Positions 16,490 to 26,200 of a DNA stretch of 64,000 bases are shown piece by piece (position 1 is the first letter of the stretch; the number at the start of each line of letters is the position of its first letter). The notes under the pieces were generated by a model, which made no database searches, had not been told where the DNA came from, and saw only the letters and a program-made list of their open reading frames with translations. The stretch comes from Acidobacteriota bacterium (GTDB lineage: Bacteria > Acidobacteriota > Terriglobia > Terriglobales > Acidobacteriaceae): NCBI GenBank assembly GCA_013289765.1, contig JABCZI010000017.1, positions 1 to 64,000 of the forward strand, written 5' to 3'. A program made the position numbers and the translations under genes.

Positions 16490-18778
16490 ATGAGCCGTTC
16501 TGTTGGCCTCCGCTTATTGTTGATTGGATTTCTTGTCACTGGCCTGTTTACCGGCTGCTCGCGCGATCCGAATGTGCGCAAGCAGAAGTTTCTGGAAAGT
16601 GGCAACCGCTATCGCGACAAGGGCAAGTTCCGGGAAGCGGCCATTCAGTATTCCAATGCGGTACAGATGGATCCGCGCTTCGCCGAAGCGCATTTTCAGT
16701 TGGGCGAGACCTATCTGAAGCTCAAGGACTTCAACCGTGCTTATGCGGAACTTTCGCGCGCGGTTGACTTGGCGCCGGCCAACTATGCCGCGCACGTGGA
16801 CTTGGCGAACCTGCTGATCGCGGCGGGCGACGCCAAGCAGGCGCAGCCGCATCTGGATATCTTGCGCGAACAGCAGCCTAACAATATCGATACCTATACG
16901 GCTTGGGCAAACTTCGATGCATCGCAGGGCAACCTGGGAGCAGCGCTGCAAGAGTTGCAGAAAGGAATCGCCGTCGACCCTACTCGCCCAGACACTTATT
17001 TGAGTCTCGCTATGCTGCAAGTCCGCGCGAAGTTACCGGATCAGGCGGAGGCGAATTTCAAGAAAGCGGCTGAGCTCGGTCCAAAAAACGTAAACGCGCA
17101 ACTGGCTCTGGGAATGTTCTATCAATCGCGCAACCGCATACCGGAAGCCGAACAACAATTCAAGCATGCCATCGAAGTTGACCCCAAGGATCCAGCTCCG
17201 CGCGCCTCTTATGTCCGGCTGCTGATGGGGCAGGGAAAGAAAGCGGAAGCCGAAACTTATTTGATTCAGAGCAAGAAGGACTTTCCGGACAATTCCGAAG
17301 GCTACCGCATGCTGGGAGATTTCTATTTCGCCAATGGCGAACTCGACAAGGCCACCAGCGAATATACATCGTTGTACTACGACCATCCCAAAGATATTCA
17401 AGTCAAGAAGAACTACGTGCAGTTGCTCATCCTGAAGAACCGGCTGGACGAAGCTACGAAATTGAACGATGAGATTCTGAAGAGTAATCCACGGGACGCC
17501 GAGGCGCTGGTGTATCGCGGGCAGGTGCATCTCCGCCAAAACGACGCGCGAGGCGCCGTCGATTCATTGCAGCAGGCGGTGAAGAGCGACTCCAACAGCG
17601 CCGCAGCACACTATCAGCTTGGCCTGGCATTCGATATGCAGCATGACGAAAGGCAGGCGGAGGCGGAGTTGCGCGAGTCGGTGCGGCTGCGTCCTGATTT
17701 TACGGACGCTCAACGAGCGCTGGCGAATCTGGAGCTTCGCAGCGGCGACCTTGAGGCGCTTACCCAGACTGCTCAACTGATTATTGCCGGCGCACCCAAC
17801 GCGCCCGACGGCTACCTGTTGCGCGCTGTGGCGGAAATGAATCGCAAGAAATATTCCGACGCGGAGCAGGACATGCGCAAAGCCGCGGAGGTGGCTCCAA
17901 ATAACCCCGCTCCCTACGTACAGATGGGCAATCTTCGCCAGTTGCAGAAGCAGTACAGCGAGGCGCTCAAGTTTTATCAGCAGGCACTGGACAAGGATCC
18001 GGCATCTACCGACGGCCTGCAGGGAATGATGAACACCTATATCGCCCAGAAGCAGCTTGATCAGGCAGTTGCCGCGGCGAAGGCCCAAATCGCGAAGTCG
18101 CCGAATGTCAGCGGATTCTATGACCTGCTGGGCACGGCGCTGTTCGAGCAAAAGGATTTCAAAGGCGCCGAGGAAAACTTCAACAAAGCAGTTGAACTCG
18201 ACAAGAACAATTCCGACGCGTTGCTGAAGCTGGCGCAGGCGCAGGCCGCGGGAGGCTCAGTAAACCAGGCGCTGGCGACTTATCAGCAATCGATTAAAGA
18301 TCATCCGAAAGAAATCTCCTTCTACCTTCTCGCCGGCATGATGTACGAATCGCAGAACAATTGGGATCAGGCGAAGGCGATGTATCAGCAGGCGCTGAAC
18401 ATTCAGCACGATAATCCGCTGGCCTCAAATAATTTGGCGTATGTAATGCTGCAGCAGGGCGGGAACGTCGACGTGGCTCTGGCCATGGCGCAGACGGCGC
18501 GGCGCGGCATGCCTGACTCACCGAACGCGGCCGACACGCTGGGCTGGGCCTATTTTCAGAAGGGCGTATATCGAACCGCGATTGATATGTTCCAGGAGGC
18601 ACTGCGGCTGAACGAAAAGAAGGGCGGCGCTGACGATCCCACGGTTCATTACCATCTCGGGCTCGCATATCAGAAGGCCAACCAACCGGTGCTCGCGCGG
18701 CAGCAACTGGAGCGCGTGTTGAAGATTAGTCCGAATAACAGCGAGGCGCGCAAGGCGCTGTTGGAGTTGCACGGGTAG
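16490..18778 (+). CDS. TPR-repeat lipoprotein (PrsT-like)
   Basis: A 762-residue lipoprotein with the lipobox LFTGC and lipidated Cys at 23. The rest is essentially one continuous TPR superhelix of about 20 repeats, from KFLESGNRYRDKGKFREAAIQ to the C-terminus. It should be tethered to a membrane and act as a protein scaffold. GGAGA precedes the ATG at 16490. Size, lipobox and two neighbouring sigma-54 activators resemble the PrsT protein of exosortase (XrtA/PEP-CTERM) and exopolysaccharide loci. No exosortase or polysaccharide gene is in the window, so the PrsT label is inference. Confidence 0.85.
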   Translation: MSRSVGLRLLLIGFLVTGLFTGCSRDPNVRKQKFLESGNRYRDKGKFREAAIQYSNAVQMDPRFAEAHFQLGETYLKLKDFNRAYAELSRAVDLAPANYAAHVDLANLLIAAGDAKQAQPHLDILREQQPNNIDTYTAWANFDASQGNLGAALQELQKGIAVDPTRPDTYLSLAMLQVRAKLPDQAEANFKKAAELGPKNVNAQLALGMFYQSRNRIPEAEQQFKHAIEVDPKDPAPRASYVRLLMGQGKKAEAETYLIQSKKDFPDNSEGYRMLGDFYFANGELDKATSEYTSLYYDHPKDIQVKKNYVQLLILKNRLDEATKLNDEILKSNPRDAEALVYRGQVHLRQNDARGAVDSLQQAVKSDSNSAAAHYQLGLAFDMQHDERQAEAELRESVRLRPDFTDAQRALANLELRSGDLEALTQTAQLIIAGAPNAPDGYLLRAVAEMNRKKYSDAEQDMRKAAEVAPNNPAPYVQMGNLRQLQKQYSEALKFYQQALDKDPASTDGLQGMMNTYIAQKQLDQAVAAAKAQIAKSPNVSGFYDLLGTALFEQKDFKGAEENFNKAVELDKNNSDALLKLAQAQAAGGSVNQALATYQQSIKDHPKEISFYLLAGMMYESQNNWDQAKAMYQQALNIQHDNPLASNNLAYVMLQQGGNVDVALAMAQTARRGMPDSPNAADTLGWAYFQKGVYRTAIDMFQEALRLNEKKGGADDPTVHYHLGLAYQKANQPVLARQQLERVLKISPNNSEARKALLELHG

Positions 18779-18826
18779 TACATCGGGATTCGCGTCCGAG
18801 TTGGTGAACTGTGCCTCCGCTAGCTA

Positions 18827-19909
18827 CTAGTCGGCGGCTACAGGGTGGGTTAGAACTTCGTTCGGCTGGGGGCGGCGAGGGGCGCGGTTCGAGGGCAGTC
18901 CAGCGTCGCGGATTTTGTAGAGCAAGGCGCGGTAGCTGATGTTCAAAGCGCGGGCGGCCTGTTTGCGGTTCCAGTGGTGATGCTGAAGAACTTTCAGGAT
19001 GATCTTGCGTTCCAGTTCGTGCACGGCCTGGCGCGTGATTTTTTTCAGGGAGATCGGGCCATCGACGTTAATGTCGGCGCTGAAGAAATCCTGTTCTTGC
19101 GGACGCAGATCGCCGGAGATGGATTCCTCGGTTCCGAGAATGACGTAGCGCTTCATCAGATTTTCCAACTCGCGCACGTTGCCGGGCCAGTGGTATTTTT
19201 TGAAAGCGTTCATCAACTCGGCGGAAGGATGAGCGGCGCGCGAGTTGAATTTCCGGTTGTAATATTCCAGGAAATAGCTGACCAGTTGCGGAATGTCGGC
19301 GGCGCGCTCGCGCAGCGACGGCATGTGAAGGTTCACGACGTTGATACGATAAAACAAATCGGCGCGGAAGGTGCCGTTGGCAATCTCTTCTTCCAGTTTC
19401 CGGTTGGTGGCGCAAACCACTCGCACTTCTACTTTCTTATCTTCTTGCGCGCCGATGCGGCAAAACTGGCCGTCCTGCAGAAGCTGTAGCAGCTTCGACT
19501 GCAAGGCCATGTCGAGTTCTGAAATCTCATCGAGAAACAGCGTGCCGCGATGCGCCATTTCGACGCGGCCCGGCTTCATGCCATAGGCGCCGGTGAACGC
19601 TCCCTTTTCGTAACCGAACAGTTCGCTTTCGAGCAGCGTGCCGGGAATCGCCGGGCAATTCACCTTCACCCACGGACCAGTCTTCCACGGGGAAGCGGTA
19701 TGAATCATGCGCGCAATAATATCTTTGCCAGTCCCACTCTCTCCGTGGATGAGTACCGGGACGTTGGCGGCAGCTATCTTGGCTAGCCGCTCGCGAAGAG
19801 CCCGCATGGCGTCAGTAGAACCGAATATGACGGAGTCGGGAGGCATCTCGCCTAGGGGTTGGATCAAGGCGCTGACTGGATTCGATGAAGCGCTTAATGA
19901 AGTGCTCAT
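18827..19909 (-). CDS. Sigma-54-dependent activator without receiver domain
   Basis: A 360-residue bacterial enhancer-binding protein. The AAA+ domain (about 30-270) has Walker A GESGTGKD, the sigma-54 contact loop GAFTGA, Walker B TLFLDEIS and the arginine-finger region FRADLFYRINV. A Fis-type helix-turn-helix ends the protein (HHWNRKQAARALNISYRALLYKIR). There is no receiver or sensor domain, only about 30 N-terminal residues, so it may be controlled by level or by a partner protein. I chose the ATG at 19909 (AGGA six bases upstream) over a GTG at 19933. It converges with the TPR lipoprotein gene. Its DNA-reading helix is nearly the same as that of the activator at 21782. Confidence 0.92.
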   Translation of the reverse strand: MSTSLSASSNPVSALIQPLGEMPPDSVIFGSTDAMRALRERLAKIAAANVPVLIHGESGTGKDIIARMIHTASPWKTGPWVKVNCPAIPGTLLESELFGYEKGAFTGAYGMKPGRVEMAHRGTLFLDEISELDMALQSKLLQLLQDGQFCRIGAQEDKKVEVRVVCATNRKLEEEIANGTFRADLFYRINVVNLHMPSLRERAADIPQLVSYFLEYYNRKFNSRAAHPSAELMNAFKKYHWPGNVRELENLMKRYVILGTEESISGDLRPQEQDFFSADINVDGPISLKKITRQAVHELERKIILKVLQHHHWNRKQAARALNISYRALLYKIRDAGLPSNRAPRRPQPNEVLTHPVAAD

Positions 19910-20113
19910 AGGTGGTCCTGGCTTTCGCAGCACAGGCTTGTGCTCTGATGTGCACCCGGAGAACCAAACGCTGGCGAATTGGACAAGTACCCGAGTAGGC
20001 TAGCCTATGTGGTTGAAGAAAAGCAACTTACTAAAGAGATCGGTGGAAGACACCTAGTAATCAGCGGGGCTGGAACGCGCGGCACAAGCGGGGAAAGATA
20101 GAGGAAAACATTT

Positions 20114-20497
20114 TCACACCGAAGAAGCGAGTTTCCGTCGCAGAGGCTTAGCGTGACCGTTGACCAGAGGGCGCGAGAACTTCAGAGCAATCAGGTTATA
20201 GCCTTCGCCATGCTGCATCCGCAACACCCGGGCGCGCAGGTTGCGCGCCACCCGTGGCAGGGCCGCCAAAGCCGCCAGGGGAGCGCTGGGAATTTCAAGC
20301 AAAACCTGCGCTGCAGATGGGATTGAGCGGCGAACTGCGACCAGCATTCCGCCTGCGGAAACATTGAGCGCGGTGGCGAATTCCAGGAATTCCTTGTCAG
20401 TCTCGGACTGACTCCTCACAAAAACAGGGATCGCCAATGGCAGGCGCGGCCACTGCCGACGCTCTGCTGCCGGAGTCTTTCCGTTCAAACGCACCAT
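20114..20497 (-). CDS. PilZ domain protein
   Basis: A 127-residue single-domain PilZ protein. The c-di-GMP motifs are present as ERRQWPRLPLAIPV (an RxxxR variant) near residue 15 and NVSAGGMLV (D/NxSxxG) near 55. It probably binds c-di-GMP and acts through protein contacts, consistent with motility or polysaccharide control. The ATG at 20497 directly follows GAGGGAGA; the longer TTG start at 20524 is less likely. It lies in the cluster with two sigma-54 activators and a histidine kinase. Confidence 0.85.
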   Translation of the reverse strand: MVRLNGKTPAAERRQWPRLPLAIPVFVRSQSETDKEFLEFATALNVSAGGMLVAVRRSIPSAAQVLLEIPSAPLAALAALPRVARNLRARVLRMQHGEGYNLIALKFSRPLVNGHAKPLRRKLASSV

Positions 20498-20759
20498 TCT
20501 CCCTCGCTTAACCTCACAGTCCAAGCATATCAGGGGCCAAAGCCTAAGTTGGCGGCAAGAGTGGAGACCATTTCGGTATGAAATTCGGGAAGAAGGGGCT
20601 AATACCGGGCGTTGGAAGTCCTAGAATCGGCAAACTAAGGGCTTTTCGTCTGCCTTCGGATTATAGGTTTAGCCACTGGTATGACGGTTACACCATCTCC
20701 AGCGACCGCGGCGGAGTGCAGAGTTTTGCTACTCTTGGGTAATCAGGTTTCATTTTTGA

Positions 20760-20789
20760 TTGACAAGGAAAACTGGCCTAGCATACGAT
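20760..20789 (+). promoter_or_regulatory. Sigma-70-type promoter of the histidine kinase/activator operon
   Basis: TTGACA at 20760-20765 and TACGAT at 20784-20789, 18 bp apart, place the start of transcription near 20796 and about 24 bases before the kinase ATG. The rest of the 20498-20819 gap shows no gene or clear repeat. Confidence 0.6.
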
Positions 20790-20819
20790 TTTGATACAGC
20801 AATCTTGCCTTGGTAAGGC

Positions 20820-21782
20820 ATGTGCGTCCCCCCTACGCGGCAGACCGTCGTACCCCTTATGGCCACCGTGCAAAAGAATATGTGTGCCCCGGAAGCTTCT
20901 GCAGCGAAAACGGGCGAACCTGCATCTGCAGTTCTGGGCGAAGGGTTCCCCACTCCCGCCGATTTGCCGCAGGCCTACTCCGAATTGCAGGAGCGATTCC
21001 AGCGCACCACGAACGCGCTGGGCTCTGCCGCGCACGACCTGAAAACGCCGCTGTCGATCCTGAATGGGTACGTCGAATTGCTGCAGAGCGAAAAATTGGG
21101 ACCCTTGAACGTGCGCCAGCGCGAAGTGCTGGGCGACATGGAATCCAGCGGCAAGCGCCTGCAACAATTCATCCAGGATTTTCTAACGTATAGCGCACTT
21201 GAGACCGGTGGGTTGAAGATGCGCTTCGAGACGGCCAATCTTAATGACTGCCTGTCCGATGTGTGCCGCCTATGGTCTGCCCGTTTCCAGGAAAGGGGTT
21301 TGGCTCTTTATTTTTTGGCAAACGATAAGCTGCCGATCTTTCCTTTTGATTCTCCGAAATTGCAGCGAGTGATTTCTAATCTGCTGGAGAACTCTTTTAA
21401 ATTTGTTCCCCAGGGCGGAACCGTGTGGTTGCACGCGGAACCTAACATGTGGGAGCGCCGCTCCAGCGTCGCGCCTCCGGCGCCGGAAGAGAGGCGGCGG
21501 CTGGATATTTCGCAGCCCAATTCGGTGAAGGTCAGCGTATCCGACACCGGTCCGGGAATTCCGGCGGAATTCCATCAGGAAGTGTTCGATGATTTCTTCC
21601 GCTTGCCGGGCACTGAAAATCAGGAAGGCATGGGTCTGGGACTCGCAATCGTGCGCCGTCTGGTGCAGGGCATGGGCGGGAAAGTTTGGGTGGAGAGCGA
21701 TTCTGGCGCGGGATGCAAGTTCTCGTTCCTCATTCCTTTCAAACCCTCGCAGAGCCCCGCCGGCAAAGGAAAGAATCGATAA
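20820..21782 (+). CDS. Sensor histidine kinase (cytoplasmic)
   Basis: A 320-residue kinase without transmembrane helices or a recognisable sensor domain; the first 45 residues look unstructured. The HisKA motif SAAHDLKTPLSIL places the phospho-acceptor at H72. The HATPase domain shows N box NLLENSFKF, G1 DTGPGIP, F box FDDFFR and G2 GMGLGLAIV. It should phosphorylate the response regulator encoded next, whose ATG overlaps this stop by one base. The start at 20820 follows AAGG; an ATG at 20859 is an alternative. A soluble kinase like this may sense a cytoplasmic signal or a partner. Confidence 0.92.
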   Translation: MCVPPTRQTVVPLMATVQKNMCAPEASAAKTGEPASAVLGEGFPTPADLPQAYSELQERFQRTTNALGSAAHDLKTPLSILNGYVELLQSEKLGPLNVRQREVLGDMESSGKRLQQFIQDFLTYSALETGGLKMRFETANLNDCLSDVCRLWSARFQERGLALYFLANDKLPIFPFDSPKLQRVISNLLENSFKFVPQGGTVWLHAEPNMWERRSSVAPPAPEERRRLDISQPNSVKVSVSDTGPGIPAEFHQEVFDDFFRLPGTENQEGMGLGLAIVRRLVQGMGGKVWVESDSGAGCKFSFLIPFKPSQSPAGKGKNR

Positions 21783-23191
21783 TGGAAATGGCCAAGATTC
21801 TATTGGTAGACGACGAACCGGCGATGCTCCGCTATATCCGGACTCTGCTGGAGGTCGACGACTACAAAGTTGAAACCGCGTCGACCGGTGAAGAAGCGCT
21901 GCTGCGAATCGATAAAGGGCTGGAACCGGACCTCGTGCTGCTCGACGTGCTGATGCCGGGAATTGATGGACTGGAAACTCTGGAGCAGCTTCGCCAGAAG
22001 CGGCCGGGAGTGAAGGTCGTGATGCTTTCCTGCGTTAACGATACCAAGAAGGTTGTGCAGGCGATGCGCCTGGGAGCGCAGGACTACCTGACCAAGCCCT
22101 TTCAGAAAGCAGAACTCGATGCGGTAATCGATCAGTGTCTCGGTAAGGGGAAGACGCCCGCCGGTGGAGAAGTTGAGGAAGTCGGGGAAGACACTTTCTT
22201 CATTGCGGCCAGCCCGGCCATGCACAAGATCCGGTCGCAAGCCGCACTGGTGGCCAAGGTAGATATCCCAGTTTTACTGTTGGGCGAGAGTGGCACAGGA
22301 AAGGAAGTGCTGGCGCGTCTGATTCACAAGCTGTCGCAACGCGCGCACCGCACGTTCTTGAAGGTAAACTGCGCGGCTGTGCCGGCGGATCTGCTGGAGA
22401 GCGAACTGTTCGGTTATGAGCCCGGCGCATTTACCGGCGCGACCCATGCCAAGCCGGGAAAGTTCGAACTGTGCAACAAGGGAACAATTCTGCTGGATGA
22501 AATCGGCGAGATGCCGCCACAGTTGCAGGCCAAACTGCTGCATGTGCTGCAGGACCAGCAGTTCTCGCGGCTCGGCAGCCGGTCCGTGATTAAGGTGGAT
22601 GTGCGCATTCTGGCGGCCACTAACATCGACATTCCCCAGGCATTAGCCGCGAAGCTCTTGCGCGAAGATCTTTACTACCGTCTGAATGCATTCACCTTGC
22701 ACCTGCCGCCGCTGCGCGAACGTAAGGAAGAGATTCCCATTCTGCTGAAACATTTCATGACGCGCATGGCGGAGCGATACGCGCGGCCCCAGCTTCCACT
22801 TTCGCCTCAACTGCTCGAGGCTTGCCAGGCGCATTCCTGGCCGGGCAATCTGCGCGAGCTGAATAATTTTCTCAAACGCTATTTGATTCTGGGTGACGAG
22901 AATCTTGCAGCTGCCGAATTACAGCCTCGCCATGACGGCAATGGAGGAGCAGGCGCGCGTGGAGACTCTGCTAAAAGCGGAGACGCGGGCGGCGGTTTGA
23001 AATCGCTGGCACGCAACGCAAAAGATGAAGCCGAAGGCGAAGCCATCCGGCAAGCGCTCGAACAGACCAACTGGAACCGCAAGCAGGCCGCGGTGATTTT
23101 GCAGATCAGCTACAAGGCCCTTCTCTACAAGATTCGGCAATATGGAATTGCCGAAGCCAAAGGCCACCACAAGCTTTCCGCTGGCGCGTAA
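21782..23191 (+). CDS. NtrC-type sigma-54 response regulator
   Basis: A 469-residue regulator. The receiver domain spans about 4-120, with acidic pocket D10-D11, phospho-acceptor D55 (LVLLDVLMPG) and K105 (LTKPF). The AAA+ domain has GESGTGKE, GAFTGA and TILLDEIG. The Fis-type helix-turn-helix at the C-terminus is NWNRKQAAVILQISYKALLYKIR. A Gly/Ala-rich linker joins the last two. The ATG overlaps the kinase stop (TAATG) and has AAAGGAAAG upstream, so the pair is co-translated. It should activate sigma-54 promoters when phosphorylated, possibly the same sites as the activator at 18827-19909. Confidence 0.95.
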   Translation: MEMAKILLVDDEPAMLRYIRTLLEVDDYKVETASTGEEALLRIDKGLEPDLVLLDVLMPGIDGLETLEQLRQKRPGVKVVMLSCVNDTKKVVQAMRLGAQDYLTKPFQKAELDAVIDQCLGKGKTPAGGEVEEVGEDTFFIAASPAMHKIRSQAALVAKVDIPVLLLGESGTGKEVLARLIHKLSQRAHRTFLKVNCAAVPADLLESELFGYEPGAFTGATHAKPGKFELCNKGTILLDEIGEMPPQLQAKLLHVLQDQQFSRLGSRSVIKVDVRILAATNIDIPQALAAKLLREDLYYRLNAFTLHLPPLRERKEEIPILLKHFMTRMAERYARPQLPLSPQLLEACQAHSWPGNLRELNNFLKRYLILGDENLAAAELQPRHDGNGGAGARGDSAKSGDAGGGLKSLARNAKDEAEGEAIRQALEQTNWNRKQAAVILQISYKALLYKIRQYGIAEAKGHHKLSAGA

Positions 23192-23243
23192 GTCCCGAAA
23201 TTACTTCCTGACATCTCGCCATAACCAGCCGAGCCGCTTTGCT

Positions 23244-26200
23244 TTACGGCGTCACCGTAAGCTGGAAGGGCGCGCTCCTGGTCAACGAGCCGGAAGTCGC
23301 CGTGATCGTCATCGAGTAGGTGCCTGTGGGAGTTCCGCTTACCTGTGGCGGAGTTTTAGCGGCGCCGCTACACGATGGCTGGAGCAGAACCAGGGCAAAG
23401 AACAGCGAGAGAATAAGGAATCCCAGCCAGCGCCTCCGCAGGCGTTTGCTTCCTACACCAATTCCCAGCAGACTCATCCCCGGAACCATCAGCCACAATG
23501 CATACAGCGGACTGTGCCACGCTGTGGAGGCGACCGTGGTCACCGGTTGTGGAGTCGTCGTGAGATTCAACGTAGCTGACTGAGGGCCGTTCAACAGGCT
23601 CACTGAACTCGAGGTAAAGTTGCAGCTCGCCCCGGTTGGAGCGCCGCTGCATGTGAGCGAGACGTTCGATCCAAACGCCGGCTGCGGGGATACTTGAACC
23701 GTATACCTCGCCACCGCGCCAGCTGCCACGGTTTGGCTACTCGGGCTGACCGCCATTGAAAAAGCGCCCGCCTGGAAGGGAGCGGGCTGGGCAGTTATGT
23801 TCGTGTTCGCGTTGTTGACTTTGATGACTTGTGCGGTAGCCGAACAGGCGGTGCACGCTCCGGTTGGCGTAACCGTTAAAATCACCGCGGAAGTGGATCC
23901 GGCTTGCAGCGTCGGAATGGTGCAAACCACGTTATTGCTCACAGGTCCACTGCAACTGCCGGAAGCGGCTGTGGCGCTGGTCAAAGTAACTCCGCTGGAA
24001 ACCGAACCGCTGACAAATATCCCTGTCGCCAGATCCGGCCCTTGATTGGTGACAGTGAACGTTATGCTCACCGGATTGCCGGCGCTCTGAGTTCCGGTTG
24101 AGGAATAAGTAACTGCGGTGCAGGTGATACACACATTCGGCACCGGAACCAATTCGGCCACGAATGCGTCGCTGGGACCGTTCAGCGCTGGCTGCAGGGC
24201 ATTTTGGGTCTGGAAGTTGAGTGTGGAGGTCGTATCCCCTGCGAAATAGGCGTTGAGGGAGAAGGGATCGACGACAATGCTGGTACCGCGGTCGACACCG
24301 TTGCCACCGAAATAAGTAACGTAGGAGCCTACTCCGTTCGTATTGATAGTCGTCGTGGTATTAATGCGGGCGAAAAAAGCATTCTGGGTGCCGTTCAGCG
24401 TGCTCTGTATCGCGCCCGCGGTGACCGGAAAGTTGGACGTGCCACCAAGTCCTGAATTCGTCGTTCCGGTGATGAGCGCACCACCCGCCGTGTCTACGGC
24501 GATTGCCAAGCCGCTGTCGTTCCCGCCTCCGCCCAGGTAGGAAAAATATGTCAGGCCCACTCCCAGGAAAGTTCCGTTAGTGCTCACTGACGGATTGCTA
24601 AGCCTCGCCACATAGGCGTCTGTTGGCACCGGGACCGCCGTGATCGCAGGACACGGCGGCACATTGGGTGGAACAACTGGCGGAGTATCCAGGCACAACT
24701 GGAAAGGCACTATGCCCGTGGTAAGGACAAAATTGCTAGAAGTGGTCGAGCCAGTGACATAGATACTGGCAGCGGCGGAATCAATCGCGATGGCCGTGCT
24801 CGAATCATCGCTAGCGCCACCCAGATAAGTCGAGAACAGCAACTGGCTTCCCGCTTGCGCAGTGGGATTCAGCTTGGCGACGAAGGCATCGGTAGGATAG
24901 GGACTCGCAGGCGCCGTACATGGATTCACTGCATTCAGAATGGTCGTGGAAGGAGGCGAATCCAAACAGGGTTGATACGCGTTGAGGATGGGAAAATCCG
25001 TGGACGCATTGCTATTGCCGTAGGAGCCGTTGCCGCTGTTGAAGAAATTCGTGGTTCCGCTGAAATACATGTTGCCGGTCGCGTCGACCGCAACGCCGCC
25101 GCCAGTGGCGACAGTTCCCGTGACGGGCCCGCCGCCGAAATAAGTGGAATAGGCAATACTCGCCAGTCCCGCAGCCTTGGTATTCACCTTGGTGGCAAAG
25201 AACTGGAGAGGTCCATTGGGCGCTACCTGAAACGGCACCGGCAAGTAGCTCGCAGGAAATTCGACCGGAACCGGTGAAATCGCCGGAGCGTCGTTGGAAG
25301 TGGTGGTGCCGGTCAGAAACACGTTGCCATTCGTGTCGATGGCCATGCCGCTGGCCTGGTCGTTGCCGTTACCGGAAAGATAAGAAGAATAAGTGAGAGA
25401 CGTGCCTATATTGTTCAGCACGCTGACGAAAACTGAAGTGCAAGGCGCATGCGTGTTCGGGTCGGGGCACTGCGAGCCCTTCGCTTCTGGCGCGGTCTGA
25501 TAAGGGACGCCGCGCGTGGGGAATTGCGAGGAAGTGGTGTTGCCAACGATGTAGGCGTTTTCTGCGCCATCCACCCCGATGCCAACGCTGGTATCCGATC
25601 CTTCGCCCCCGAGAAATGTCTCATAAGAAACTGCTGGCGGTTGCGACGGACTGATTTTGGCTACGAAGATGTGGTTTGGAGATGACGTTGTAAGAGACAC
25701 ACCCAGGGCAAGAATCGACGTCTGGGTGGTGATGGAGGCATCCGTAAATGAGGTTTCCGGGGAACCCTGCGTCGTGCCAACCAGATAAATGTTTCCCGCT
25801 GGATCAATCGCCACTGAAGGCGAAGTTTCAGACCCGCTGCCACCGAAGTATGTCGAGAAAGTGAGCACGGGATCGATGACCAGTTCGCGGCTACGATCGT
25901 AGTTTCCAATTTCGAAACCGACGCGATTCGCAGCCCGCAGAACGAAGCGTCCGGCAACGGGAATGCGGCGGTCGCCATCGCGCTGGTAAATCTGGGGCGC
26001 TTGCAGGCGCAACTCGCCATCGTTCTTGCCCGTGAGCAGCAAGTCGCCATCGGCGAGCTTGAGCTTGCTCACGCCGTCAAACTCCAATTCGGCCTGCGCT
26101 GGATCGGCGCCGGGCGCAACTTTTAAGTCGTATTCCAGGTGGCCCTGGTTTCCGTAAAACACCAGATCGATTCCGGGATACACGTTGTCGTAGTGAACTT

